A stretch of DNA of 20,194 nucleotides from Paramacrobiotus richtersi. Its lineage: Eukaryota; Tardigrada; Eutardigrada; Parachela; Macrobiotidae. The notes under the pieces were generated by a model. It saw only the letters and a list, made by a program, of their open reading frames with translations. It did no database searches and was not told the origin of the DNA. A program made the translations under genes and the position numbers. The stretch lies in the NCBI GenBank assembly GCA_034698045.1, contig JAQGAU010001260.1:1-20194 (forward strand), given 5' to 3'. Below are positions 9,566 to 19,293 of the stretch, piece after piece. The stretch's first letter is position 1. Each line of letters begins with the position of its first letter.

Positions 9566-10944
9566 CCCCATTTGAACATGACAAGAGTTTTCAGTTTAGC
9601 GGTGCAGATTCTGTTCAGCAAGGTGCAGAATTCGTAACTCTGATCAGCCATCTTCGGACGTGATCGCACGGTGCGGAAATCGATTGTAATATGGTGGGCG
9701 AAGCGAGTGATTGTCAATATATTCTTCCACTTTCTACACACCCTGTTAAACAGATGCAGGTGTACGCTGAGTACCAGATACATTTGCTGTACGAGAATCC
9801 GTGATCAAGAGTCTAGACGGCCGATAAACTGTTACAGATATACATCCACATTGACCTTATGTGCGCAGATCTCTGGGGGCGTAGAGATGTAGAGTTGTTT
9901 CTCTTACCTTCGGAATGCGTACTGCTGGAAACAATCGAGTCCAACAAGAATATCGCTCAACAACTCAGGAATAACAAACTTTAAGCCAACTGCATCTGTA
10001 ATATATAAACATTTGTTTGTACATAATAAAACAACTAGCGGAATTACGCTGAATTTCCTTGCCTGCAAGTGTATCAAATTCACTGGAAACTTGAGTCGTA
10101 ATCGGCATCGGTACAGCGACGGATACTTGGCAAATTACTGTTCCATTAGCAAGGCTCTCCAGAAATGCATTAGCAAGGTGTTCTGTTGTCCAGTATGTCC
10201 AGCATCTTTCCCAAGCAATAAACACCACGTAGTCCGTTGCAAATGCGAAGTAAAACTTGAAGAAATCGTAGCCCGGCGACAAAGAATCATCAAATACCGC
10301 GGCTGCTGAGGCATAATACTGCACTGCACGTACGATTTCACGCTGAGCACGACGTTCATCGATATGTGCCACAGCATACGCAGGAGCGAACGGCACGATA
10401 TGCTTAACATATTCTCCCGTTCTCGCATTGCGTCGCCCCAGTACAGACTTCTCTGGAAGCATTTCATCCATCTCCGTGATTTGGCAACGGTGTTCGATGC
10501 GATTCTGACCTTGTTGATTGACCACTGTGAGATACGAATTGTCGTATACACTGTCGATAACCAGTGATGCTGGCTGAAATATGAACGGTGCGCATTGGTT
10601 TTCACGAACGGCGACTTGGATCGATTCCGAGGCAGAGATATCCATCAGTGGAAAGTGGATCCAGTGCACATCGTGTGGCCACACGTTCTGTACAGGTATC
10701 CACGCGGCTGGTTTAGTACGGGAACGGAAATCAACGAACATGTGATCGCCTTGAATATCGTGGACGTAGCCGAGATACTATGTGTTGTCTCCGTGGTTGA
10801 CCTTTACGGCGTTTCCTGCACCCATGTGCCGGGCAAGCTTCAGAGATGGGGATGGAAAGTTGCGAGTTCGACGCCATTCTACCAGCTTAGGATCGTACGG
10901 GTTGAGCGGCACGCGCACGGGCGGCGTAGACATGGGCAGCATGG
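9161..10944 (-). pseudogene. Tudor/SH3-like plus F-box gene, copy B (pseudogene)
   Basis: Minus-strand exons 10944-10063, 9995-9908 and 9742-9161 parallel gene A. The first exon holds the start (ATG at 10942), the Tudor/SH3-like module (GNAVKVNHGDNT, then YLGYVHDIQGDHMFVDF, then QNVWPHD) and the conserved middle region. The 88-nt second exon is the F-box (FVIPELLSDILVGL). The third begins VCRKWKN and carries the C-terminal region. Two lesions break it. An in-frame TAG at 10782-10780 stands where A has the histidine codon CAT (after GDNT, before YLG). One base is missing near 9480 after MLKDC, shown by comparison with copy C. It ends at a TAA (9163-9161) shared with C, about 60-70 residues earlier than A. 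It lacks A's first intron, and its next intron begins with GC rather than GT. Residual products or stop readthrough cannot be excluded. Confidence 0.8.
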
Positions 10945-12436
10945 CTGTAGAAACAAACCATTGCACATTAAGTACAAATAATTAACACTGTGAAAAAGAA
11001 CTGCGCAGCGATCAACCTTTTTGTTTAACATCGAGCAGAAAAATAGAAGCACCTCAAAAGTCGTGTAATCTATTTTTCAAACAGATTACTGAATTACTGG
11101 AGGGTGACACATCTGGCAAGTTTATGAACTGCTTTGTACCTCTGTGACTTTACTTGGCGGAAACAATGCTTATCTACGTGTTGCGTAAATCTATTTTTTT
11201 CGAATCAGTCTAGTGTGTCCATGTTACCTTGTAAATACCTTGCAAAAGATTTCCAACACAAGGGAAAGGTTTATTCCACGCGCAAAATCTTGGCTGAGAT
11301 AACCAGACTGCAACTGGCTTGGGCGTTGTTGTCTGGGGAAACGAGGAAGTCCAAACTAAAGCAACTAGAAGGTTCTGTTCATTTATAAAAGTTTAATCTT
11401 ATTGAGAGAACCTACATGCGATTCGTGAGAAAAATGCAGTACAAGCAGAACAATCTGTTGTTGAGTACATTCTTAAGTCATGAATAAAGCACATATCTGT
11501 AGCAGAACAATAGATCAAGTAACCCATTGCTGTATGTATATTTCGGTCTAGTGACTAGATTAAAAATGGGACCTGTCTGTTCCGTTATTGCTATGAATGC
11601 CCAGTTTTCCCACATTTCCGTGTCAGCTTTGAAATACCAAAGAAAACATTGTGTAATTATAAAGGGTCTGGAGAGGGCTCTGTCTGGAGAGTAACTAGAG
11701 TCTAGTTCATTAAGTCAGAGATTAATTTCTGTGTTCTTGTGTCAAAACTGAGACAGTTCCCTGATTACAGAATATACGACTATGGATGCGTGAAACGAGC
11801 AGAATGCACCAAGATACTTTCAGCCCCGCACTTTTCGGATAATAAAGTAATGATTCAATAGTAAGCCTTACTTACACATATTACAATTATTATACATATT
11901 ACATGTAACATTTATTGGGCGGTGGCCCAAAAACAATGTTGGCGCAATGAAAGTTCCAAAAATGTAATTTAAACAGTAAACCAGTTAGCACGCAAAGGAA
12001 ACTTAAACTACGTAACATTACCGCGCATTGTTTCGATACTTGAGCGCTGAAACCGAAACATCGCGATCTGCTTCCCCCAGTCCTTAAAAACAACCGTATA
12101 AATATACCGATTGCCTTATATAAAACAACTGCAGACTCACACCACACTCCAAACGACCCGCTAGCTAGCGAAATAAAACCACAAGTATCCAGCATCGCGC
12201 GATACTGGTATCATACGAATAGTTACGTCCCAAACAAACCATACATGTAGTTATACCGTACATTGTACCAACCACGTTCTGAGAAGCGGTGTAAATCATA
12301 CGCTGGCGTACTTCTAGTGAACTTTCTCAAACGGACTAGTGGACAATTTTTTGGCAACCCTTTCTGCTGGTATTTCATATTTGACATTATTGCGAGAAAC
12401 TCCGACACCCTCGTAAGCATAGAATGTCCAAGTTAG
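10945..12436. other. Intergenic, no gene recognised
   Basis: TTTGTTTCTACAG, an acceptor-like tract for copy B, lies at the right-hand side of its first exon (minus strand, ending 10945). Beyond it there are only short unrelated open frames on both strands (for example 84 codons at 11134-11388 plus, 98 codons at 11899-12195 minus), with no domain I recognise and no supporting splice structure. No repeats stood out before the palindromes at 12445. Confidence 0.45.
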
Positions 12437-12444
12437 ACAGACAA

Positions 12445-12510
12445 GGGTTCAATGGACTTGAACCCATGGTTAGGAAGACAAGGGTTCACTTGGTTCGAAC
12501 CAAGTGAACC
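12445..12510. repeat. Two adjacent palindromes built from GGTTCA/TGAACC
   Basis: First, GGGTTCAA (12445-12452) pairs with TTGAACCC (12458-12465) around a 5-base loop. Second, 12483-12510 is a perfect 28-bp palindrome centred on TTCGAA (half-site GGTTCACTTGGTTC). Each is preceded by GACAAGGGTTCA. The same TGAACC word is the core of the 95-bp minisatellite that follows, but here it occurs in both orientations. It may be the edge of the array or a binding site. Confidence 0.75.
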
Positions 12511-12689
12511 AGCAATCAGAGCGGTCGCGAAGAAAGCTAACTGCTTACATAGAACGAGACTACGGCGGTACTGCAACTAAGGCAGCTAATTAACCGCTGG
12601 AATCGAGAATATGAACTCTTTCGAACTCGTTAATCGTCAGGAGTTCACCACGGTGAGTAAGGCTTCTGATTGATTTAGACGACTACTTC

Positions 12690-13770
12690 CGTTATCGAGT
12701 AACTATATGTGAACAAGGTATGAACCACAGTGAACCAGGTCACTTAGGATATATATGCATTTATTTTTCACCAGTGAACACATAGAACCGCCAGTGAACA
12801 AAATATGAACCACAGTGAACCAATCCTCCTGATATTTATATCTATTTATCTTTCACCAGTGAACCCATAGAACCACACAGAACCACCAGTGAACCAAGTA
12901 TGAACCACAGTGAACCAATCCTCCTGATGTTTATATCTATTTATCTTTCACCAGTGAACCCATAGAACCACATAGAACCACCAGTGAACCAAGTATGAAC
13001 CACAGTGAACCAGGCCTCCTGGTATTTCTGTGTATTTATCGTTTACCAGTGAACCCATAGAACCACATAGAACCACCAGTGATCCAAGTATGAACCACAG
13101 TGAACCAATCCTCCTGATGTTTATATCTATTTATCTTTCACCAGTGAACCCATAGAACCACATAGAACCACCAGTGAACCAAGTATGAACCACAGTGAAC
13201 CAGGCCTCCTGGTATTTCTGTGTATTTATCGTTTACCAGTGAGCCCATAGAGCCACATAGAACCACCAGTGATCCAAGTATGCACCACAGTGAACCAATC
13301 CTCCTGATATTTATATCTATTTATCTTTCACCAGTGAACCCATAGAACCGCACTGAACCACTAGTGAAACGAATATGAACCACAGTGAACCAGGCCTCCG
13401 GATGTTTCTATCTATTTATCTTTCACCAGTGAACCCATAGAACCGCACTGAACCACTAGTGAAACGAATATGAACCACAGTGAACCAGGCCTCCGGATGT
13501 TTCTATCTATTTATCTTTTACCAGTGAACCAACAGAACCGCATAAAACCAACAATGAACCAAGAAGAAGCCACAGTAAACTATTTCGTGTAAATTATACG
13601 TCCCTTTCTTCTGCTGTGAACCATTAGAACCGCATAGAACCACAAGTAAATAAAAAACGAACCACGGTAAACCAGATCGCGTGATATCTATGTCCATTTT
13701 TTTGCTGCGTGAACCAAGAGGACCGCACAGAACCAACAGTGAACCAAGCATGAGGCACAGCTAACCTGTG
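12690..13770. repeat. Minisatellite, 95-bp unit, about 8 good plus 2-3 degenerate copies
   Basis: The word CCAGTGA(A/G)CC opens units at 12856, 12951, 13046, 13141, 13236, 13331, 13426 and 13521, exactly 95 bp apart. An 85-bp unit starts at 12771, and degenerate units of about 92-93 bp follow near 13613 and 13708. Each unit has six GAACC words at offsets of about 6, 15, 25, 36, 47 and 57, then a 34-bp pyrimidine/AT tail (CTATTTATCTTTCA). Units at 12951+13046 and 13141+13236 repeat as a 190-bp pair, and units at 13331 and 13426 are nearly identical, showing local amplification. Strand composition is strongly skewed: the minus strand is GT-rich. It lies about 170 bp beyond the stop codon of the KDZ gene. 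Confidence 0.93.
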
Positions 13771-13936
13771 CCCACAGTTGTTGCTGTTTAATTATAATTC
13801 CGTTCATGACAAATCAAATCAAAACAATGAAAGTAACAACAACTCACTTTTTACAATCATGATAATACAGTGTTCTTGCTACTTAGAACTCGAACGGCCA
13901 CGCTAAGCACCACCCATATGGCCATGCTCACAAGAG

Positions 13937-16900
13937 CTAGTCCAGTTCCATCGTTGCGTTAAGCAATGGATAGCTCGCAATTTTATTCAAAAATCTGTTC
14001 CGTCTCTTAACAAGGCGATGCAAATAAAACAGCTGATGGTACTTGGACATCTTTAGGATTGCAAACCTGTAGCGTCCGAGCCAAGCAAAGGTCTGTTCGC
14101 AAGCCTGGGTATTAACGTAGCTCAGCTCTGGGTGCGCGTCCAAAACCTGGTTCGGATTGTAGACTGTGTGGCAGTTATGGCCTACGTGGTTGCCCAAATG
14201 GAACGTGTCGATTACCTTCCCGACGACCTTCCACATGGTGTTAAACGGGACCGGCAAAGGAAAAGACTCTTTCGTTGCTTTCATAGCATCTAGCTTGCAC
14301 ATCGCATCGTATGCAATAAAAACATTTTTCCACTGATCGTAGGGAACTGTCTTCAGGGTAGCGTAAAGCCAGGCCATTACTATGAGGAAGACTTGGGAGG
14401 GCGATTCCGATCTACAGATAAATATCAGCCTAATTAATCCATTTGTACAGATTCTGAGCCGCGCGTTTACTGAGTACAAGAAACTAACAGCAAGGTAACC
14501 ATATCCAAATAATGCGAAGAATGCTTACTTATATATGGGAGAAAACATATCGATGTGACCGCAAGCGCGAACGACAAAGACGTATCCACGGGATCGGTGG
14601 GGGTGATTTTTAAACTCTCCGGTGTCTTTAGAGCAAGACGTTAAGAACGCCTCACTTTCGATTGCCTCATGCATGTCCAAAGCAAGCCCAGAAGTATCGA
14701 GAAACGTCGCTTCGTCATCTGATGCACTGTTACTGCCACGATCTGGCAAGACTACTTGATCATCGACTGAGATGCTTCGCAGCAGGCTTCTGACCCCTAA
14801 AAGATCCAACAGCACTAGACATACCTATTCGCTAGTCAGACAGTGCGCAAATTATTTTCGGCTTCCTTCACCTTGTAAATGTAAGGCGGCCGCATTAAGA
14901 GAAGACCCTGTAACGTGGCTTTGCTTCGTCGGGATACCACATAGGCGTGCAACTGACGTATGATGGTCACAAAACATCTCTCCCATCCGATGCAGCGGCT
15001 CATTTGGGCAGACGCACGGGTAGTTTACCAGCTTTACATTTTCCACTACATTCTGCATAACAAAGGTTAGCGCCGATTAGAGTTCTACCTAATTCGTTGA
15101 TACATAACTTCACTAAGTTTCTTTAAAGAAGTTAGAGTTACGAAAGAGGACGGGTGCAACGCAAGTTATCTTCAACTGCCCACACCCACATCCATTCACC
15201 ATACCCGTCGTCAGCATCATAGACATTTCGAAATTCCAGCCAAAAAAGTTTCAAAATACTACAAACAGAATGTTTCTTTCAAAATATATAGTACATTAAA
15301 GTGGTTCGATCACTGTTTTGAGTTATTTAGGATTTTTCAAGCCTCTCGGATAGCACGATTAGGACTAAGATCCAAAAACCAAACCAAGCGCTGATTTAAA
15401 ACTGCGGTGAACCAGTATCGTGTTCATACAGAATATTCCGAATACAGTGGAGTCTCCATAATATATACACTCTCCGTTAAACATTTTCTGTATATAATAC
15501 GGAAGTGTATATAATTTGGAAGTGTCCCCCCTGGCCCCCCAAGCGTTCTCCCCATTCCCCCCAAGGCGGGGCCAGGCGATTTCTAAATTTTTGAACGTTT
15601 ATTTGATTGGTTTAGCGACTTTTATTAGTTTATCAGCAAATGCAATGAAAAAAACCACGGTAGAATACTGCAAGCTTCGCCTTTCAGTAGATTATGGAGG
15701 CAAATTTGTGTAGAATACTAAGAGCCTAATGGAAAAACGGTAATAAAATCCGAGACTGTATACTGAAAAGAGGTCGTAGTGTATGGTACCAGTATACGGC
15801 GTATAGTGCCGAAGTGTATATGTATATAATATAGAAGTGTATACATCGTGGAGATTCCCCCCTATGTTATGCCTATGGCGGCTTTTCGGTTAAAAAAAGT
15901 CGTATACATTATGGAATGTGTATATTATTTGGAAGTGTATATACATGGAGACTCCACTGTATGCTTAAGTGCGGATCCAAGGAACTCAATTTCGCAGGAA
16001 AACTGATATACAGTTTTAAAAATGGAAGTTTATACGGCCGTGAGTGGAAGAAGGAATGGCCAGTTTCGGCTAGACGCAGACACTCAAAACCTGACAGTGA
16101 CTAATTCACGCTTTATGCTGCCCCATCGTCAATGTGCAAACCATTCGCACGGATATGTTGAGTTGCACCAGTCTTCTAATGTTAGCGACGGATGTGTAGC
16201 ATTATTGTCGTATTTGTACTTCACAGCAGTTACCTGAATTTTCAGTTGAAGATTAGGCATTCTGTTTATACGGAACAATTTTCGGTTTCCTTAGAGAAGG
16301 AATTACGATGGCTCGAGTGCTCAAGTTCAGAAAAAAGTTTGGTATTATCGAAGTTAGTCATGCCACTTAGTCGTCTACCTCTTGCACAAACGCGCAATGT
16401 TTGAAACCAAGCTTCCATATTCCGTCAACTGCCCAGATTACCCCGCATCCCTGCTTCTGGCACTTTTGTGTGGCGACATGGTAATATAGGTTATTGCACC
16501 GCATCAAATCGATAAGAGGAAGGATCGAGTCCAAATCGGTATCATTTTCAAAACCAACTGATAAAAGAGATGTTTCCCTAACTTCGTCCTCGATTTCAGA
16601 CGCAAAGTACGCGGCCGCTGTTGAGTGGCTGTTCCATGCTGCAAACAGAGTGCGCGTATCCCAAAATCTATACACTAGTCTTCCTAATGCGAAGGTATAA
16701 TAAACAACTTTTCCCGTGATGTTAGAATGATTCTGGCAGCGGTGTAGTACAGATTAAAAAATTACAAAAAATTTCAGCCACACGGATTTCTTATTCAGAA
16801 TAACCTCAGAAATTTTTTTAATTTTTATTTGACAATTTCAAGTCCTTCGAGCGGAAAAGTGCATTTGGAAAGACGGCAAAGACGTGTGCAAATTTTACCT

Positions 16901-17083
16901 TTTTGAAGCCCAAAAGCCCCTTTGTACATAGCTGTAAAAAATCTGCCTATTCCTTGCAACGTAGGAATATTCAATGCGCCGAAGCGGAACGGACTGCTGC
17001 GAAAGCTTTATAAGGTTCTTCCTGAGTACATCTTTCACGCTCATATTGTAATGTGTGGTAAGAAAAAACTGCGTCATGGCCAT
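13937..17083 (-). CDS. KDZ-type transposase-like protein (five exons)
   Basis: Minus-strand exons 17083-16899, 16679-16379, 15052-14872, 14814-14529 and 14411-13937 join in phase to 475 residues. Family traits in order: a cysteine cluster with the first catalytic aspartate (C135, C140, VDGIWKL D147, C157); a second Cys/His-rich segment (residues 175-201: PCVCP, CDHH, CGI); RGYVFVVRACGHIDMFSPIYK leading into SESPSQVFL; AYDAMCK with the second aspartate (D353); and HLGNHVGHNC followed by ACEQTFAWLGRY with the glutamate (E423). This matches the RNase H-like D-D-E core of Kyakuja-Dileera-Zisupton proteins, known from fungi and animals. No stop or frameshift interrupts it. Introns are 219, 1,326, 57 and 117 bp; the second holds a pogo-like MITE. 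The first junction is the least certain (acceptor at 16680 or 16668, same phase). The protein is shorter than I expect for the family, so an N-terminal exon may be missing. It could be an active transposase or a domesticated gene. Confidence 0.72.
15445..15959. mobile_element. pogo/Tigger-like MITE (515 bp) in KDZ intron
   Basis: The left end CAGTGGAGTCTCCAT (15445-15459) is exactly repeated in reverse complement at the right end (15945-15959), with a further imperfect TATATACAC match. TA dinucleotides flank both ends (15443-15444 and 15960-15961). Termini starting CAG with a TA duplication are typical of pogo/Tigger elements of the Tc1-mariner superfamily. A degenerate internal copy of the right terminus lies at about 15837-15858, and GAAGTGTATA words recur, so the element may be a nested or rearranged dimer. 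No transposase is encoded. A C-rich run sits at 15526-15557. Confidence 0.8.
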
Positions 17084-17286
17084 GAGCCGAATCACGAATA
17101 ACGTACCCTACCTTACGCTAACGACCATCACAGTCGAGCTTTAAATAATTACATTTAACCGACTATCGTCCGTTTTGAACATTTTAAAAATCAACAAATA
17201 ACAATGGCCAAGACATAGCGAATAATCCGCGCTGGAAACGTGTTGTGACGTGAATCTTAGTTTGTTACAGTAAAGATTACTACGGC
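17084..17286. promoter_or_regulatory. Divergent intergenic region, candidate bidirectional promoter
   Basis: About 200 bp separate the first ATG of the KDZ gene (minus) from the first ATG of the ATPase gene (plus). It is AT-rich with no clear TATA box. A short ATG frame at 17204 stops after four codons. If the strong acceptor at 17318-17326 is used, the ATPase gene has an upstream exon, and this stretch would then be an intron instead. Confidence 0.35.
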
Positions 17287-18421
17287 ATGATTTTTCTGTG
17301 TGCTTCACTCAGTGTGCTTTTTGCAGGGCATGATTATCTGAGCTTTCATTACTCTGATCTGGCTCCACTTTCGCATCTGCATGTTCCGGTACTGGTTCCT
17401 TTTGGGCAGACCGGCACGGGAAAGACTATCATGTCCAAAACGAGTCTCTGGTATTATGGCGAAGGTATGGACGATATTTGCAGCATGGAGGAAGCAACCG
17501 AAGCCGGGTTGATGCGGCGCTGGACAGAGTTTCATTTGCCTATCATCATACATGACTGTGACAATAAAGAACTTGCTGCAGCGGTAGTAGAGAGCTGCTT
17601 TGAGCGCAGCCTTTCCATCAATTTCCGGCAGGTTGAAGGCGTTCGTCCTACTTCAAGCATCATGCTGACCATGAACAACGAAATGGTTACGCTTGTGCTC
17701 AGCGCGACAAAAACAAAGTATGTCACTTCTGCCGCATCAGACGTATTGACGCTCAAAATGCTGATAACACTTCCGACTAGGACATAGCGCGAGACGTTGC
17801 ATTGTGCACACTGCTTTTGTTCCAACGATGCTTGTAACAAGGCTTGTTTATTAACTGCATGGTGTATTTGCCTGTTGTGCAGTGCAACCTTGTTTTGTGC
17901 TCCAACGCGCATCTGTTTAATAGGACGAAAACAGCCTCCCGAGTTGTTCTCTTACCTATGGAAACCGCATATCCGCATCTTGATGCCAAGACGATCCAGA
18001 AAATTGACAAATATAAAAGGAATGCTACTGGTTACCTACCAAATCTTCTCCACTGGAATAAAGAACACGCTGCAAAATTCTCGGAGCTCGTTGATGTTTC
18101 TTATGGTACCGTACAACCTGTTGTTGAGGAGGCCGGGGTAGGCGAGTCATGTGCTCGCATATCCGAGTCTTTCGCCTTGCTGTGGGCTGGAGTTTTGACT
18201 GTAAGAGTGGTTCTGTTTCTCGCCAAACCATTCTACATTCTTCTGTCAATTATTCCGTACCTTTGTAGTTTCTGGACGGCATACATGACAAGGTTGTCGA
18301 CCGTTTCGCCCTGCGGTGTTACTTTGGCGCACAATTCGACAGGGTGCTCAGCTTCAGACCCCCAGCTCCTCAGTCCGAAATGCTAAGCTGGTCGACCAGC
18401 AGGTCGATACTGCCACGATAA
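17287..18421 (+). CDS. P-loop ATPase, helicase-like (DUF927-like), three exons seen
   Basis: Exons 17287-17717, 17924-18200 and 18269-18421 join in phase to 286 residues. Walker A is GQTGTGKT, about 40 residues in. Walker B is probably PIIIHDCD, followed by VVESCFER. A sensor-1-like asparagine ends SIMLTMNN, and SRVVLLPM follows about 20 residues later. This order resembles the DUF927-type and related helicase-like ATPases seen in some invertebrate and mobile-element proteins; I assign it by motif order, not by a search. It is divergent from the KDZ gene and may be its partner. The start is uncertain: a pyrimidine-rich tract ending TTTTTGCAG (17318-17326) looks like a true acceptor in phase 1, so the real N terminus may lie on an unseen upstream exon and the ATG at 17287 may be fortuitous. 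The first intron could alternatively end at 17882. The 3' end is also provisional, because another frame stays open to 18570. Confidence 0.6.
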
Positions 18422-18634
18422 AGACTGACTTTGTAAACGCTGTGCACTTATTTCGGGAGAATGCCACTTCAGCGGAGGTAAATAAGCATGCGGAGGTGTA
18501 CTGCGGTGACACCGAGACAGGTGTTTGCACTTGCTCTGACAGCTCAATATCAGTTTTAGTGTCCAAATAATTTTTTTCGAGGGAAAAAGAACCGGAAAGA
18601 TTTTTTGTTTCTGTACTTAACAAACATTAATGGC
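18422..18634. other. 3' flank of ATPase gene
   Basis: A plus-strand frame ending at 18570 remains open (residues such as TDFVNAVHLFRENATSAEV) and could be an alternative last exon, but no good donor connects it. Otherwise nothing was recognised before the transposon-like element at 18638. Confidence 0.35.
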
Positions 18635-18637
18635 TTA

Positions 18638-19290
18638 CAAGGCACCGGTACGAGATTTTAAGCTCGAATAGTTATTATATTTACAATGTAATAGTATCTT
18701 AGTATGACGCTAATTAAAAAAATTAAATCAGGTCCGAACGAGCTCGAGGAGGTTAACGAGAGTATACCAAAGAGGAAGGCAGTTAAAGGAAGGCAGTTAT
18801 GTCTCTAGTGCTGCCGCCCTTAAGTGTCAGCGCATTGTGATCCGTCATATTGTGTTACCGTCTCAATAAGCAAAAATGTCGCTTTGCTTAGTGGCGGTTT
18901 GTAGTGCAGGATCCGCTTCCTTAGGCTCAAAAGCCTTAAATAATGGAGGATTAGAAATGGCAGCATTGTCTTTAGTTTGGTTATATCACGAGAGAACAGA
19001 TCCAGCGTCAGAAAGCGCCAGTTAAGGAGACCAAGGAACACAGAGGCAGTTTTACACAGCTTAAATTACCGAGAACGGTGAAATATATGACGACGGTGCA
19101 GAAGCACACAAACACAGTGCATGCGCGGGCGGCTGCATTAGTAATCGTTCATCTTAGGAGTCCTCTACCAGGCCTCCTCGAGCTCGTCAGAACCTGATTT
19201 ACTTTTTTTAAATATTCTCAAACTACGATGTAATTATATTCAATTTAATATGAAAACTATTCGAATTTAAAATCTCGTGCCGGTGCCTTG
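18638..19290. mobile_element. 653-bp non-autonomous DNA element with long TIRs, TTA flanks
   Basis: The left end CAAGGCACCGG(T)ACGAGATTTTAA (18638 on) is repeated in reverse complement at the right end (to 19290), and similarity continues for over 100 bp to AAATCAGG and GACGAGCTCGAGGAGG-like words at about 18725-18752 and 19171-19200. TTA occurs immediately outside both ends (18635-18637 and 19291-19293), consistent with a 3-bp target duplication as in PIF/Harbinger-type transposition. The 400-bp centre has no recognisable coding sequence. Mismatches between arms show it is old. Confidence 0.82.
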
Positions 19291-19293
19291 TTA

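Noticed and set aside
10013..10981. Plus-strand frames of 98, 67 and 128 codons
   Set aside because: All are antisense to copy B, whose minus-strand frame aligns with gene A.
11134..11388. 84-codon plus-strand open frame
   Set aside because: No recognisable domain, no supporting splice sites that extend it, and it lies in otherwise non-coding sequence.
12493..12506. GGTTCGAACC, resembling a tRNA T-arm
   Set aside because: It is the centre of a perfect 28-bp palindrome. No acceptor, D or anticodon arms can be placed around it, and the loop is the wrong size.
12690..13770. Possible CRISPR array
   Set aside because: Eukaryotic context. The 95-bp units are tandem without unique spacers; variation lies within the repeat itself.
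17532..17912. 126-codon minus-strand frame
   Set aside because: It is antisense to the ATPase exon with Walker B and crosses its intron; no domain is seen.
18820..19041. 73-codon minus-strand frame inside the TTA-flanked element
   Set aside because: No transposase motifs. Non-autonomous elements of this size rarely code, and the frame is not delimited by the element.
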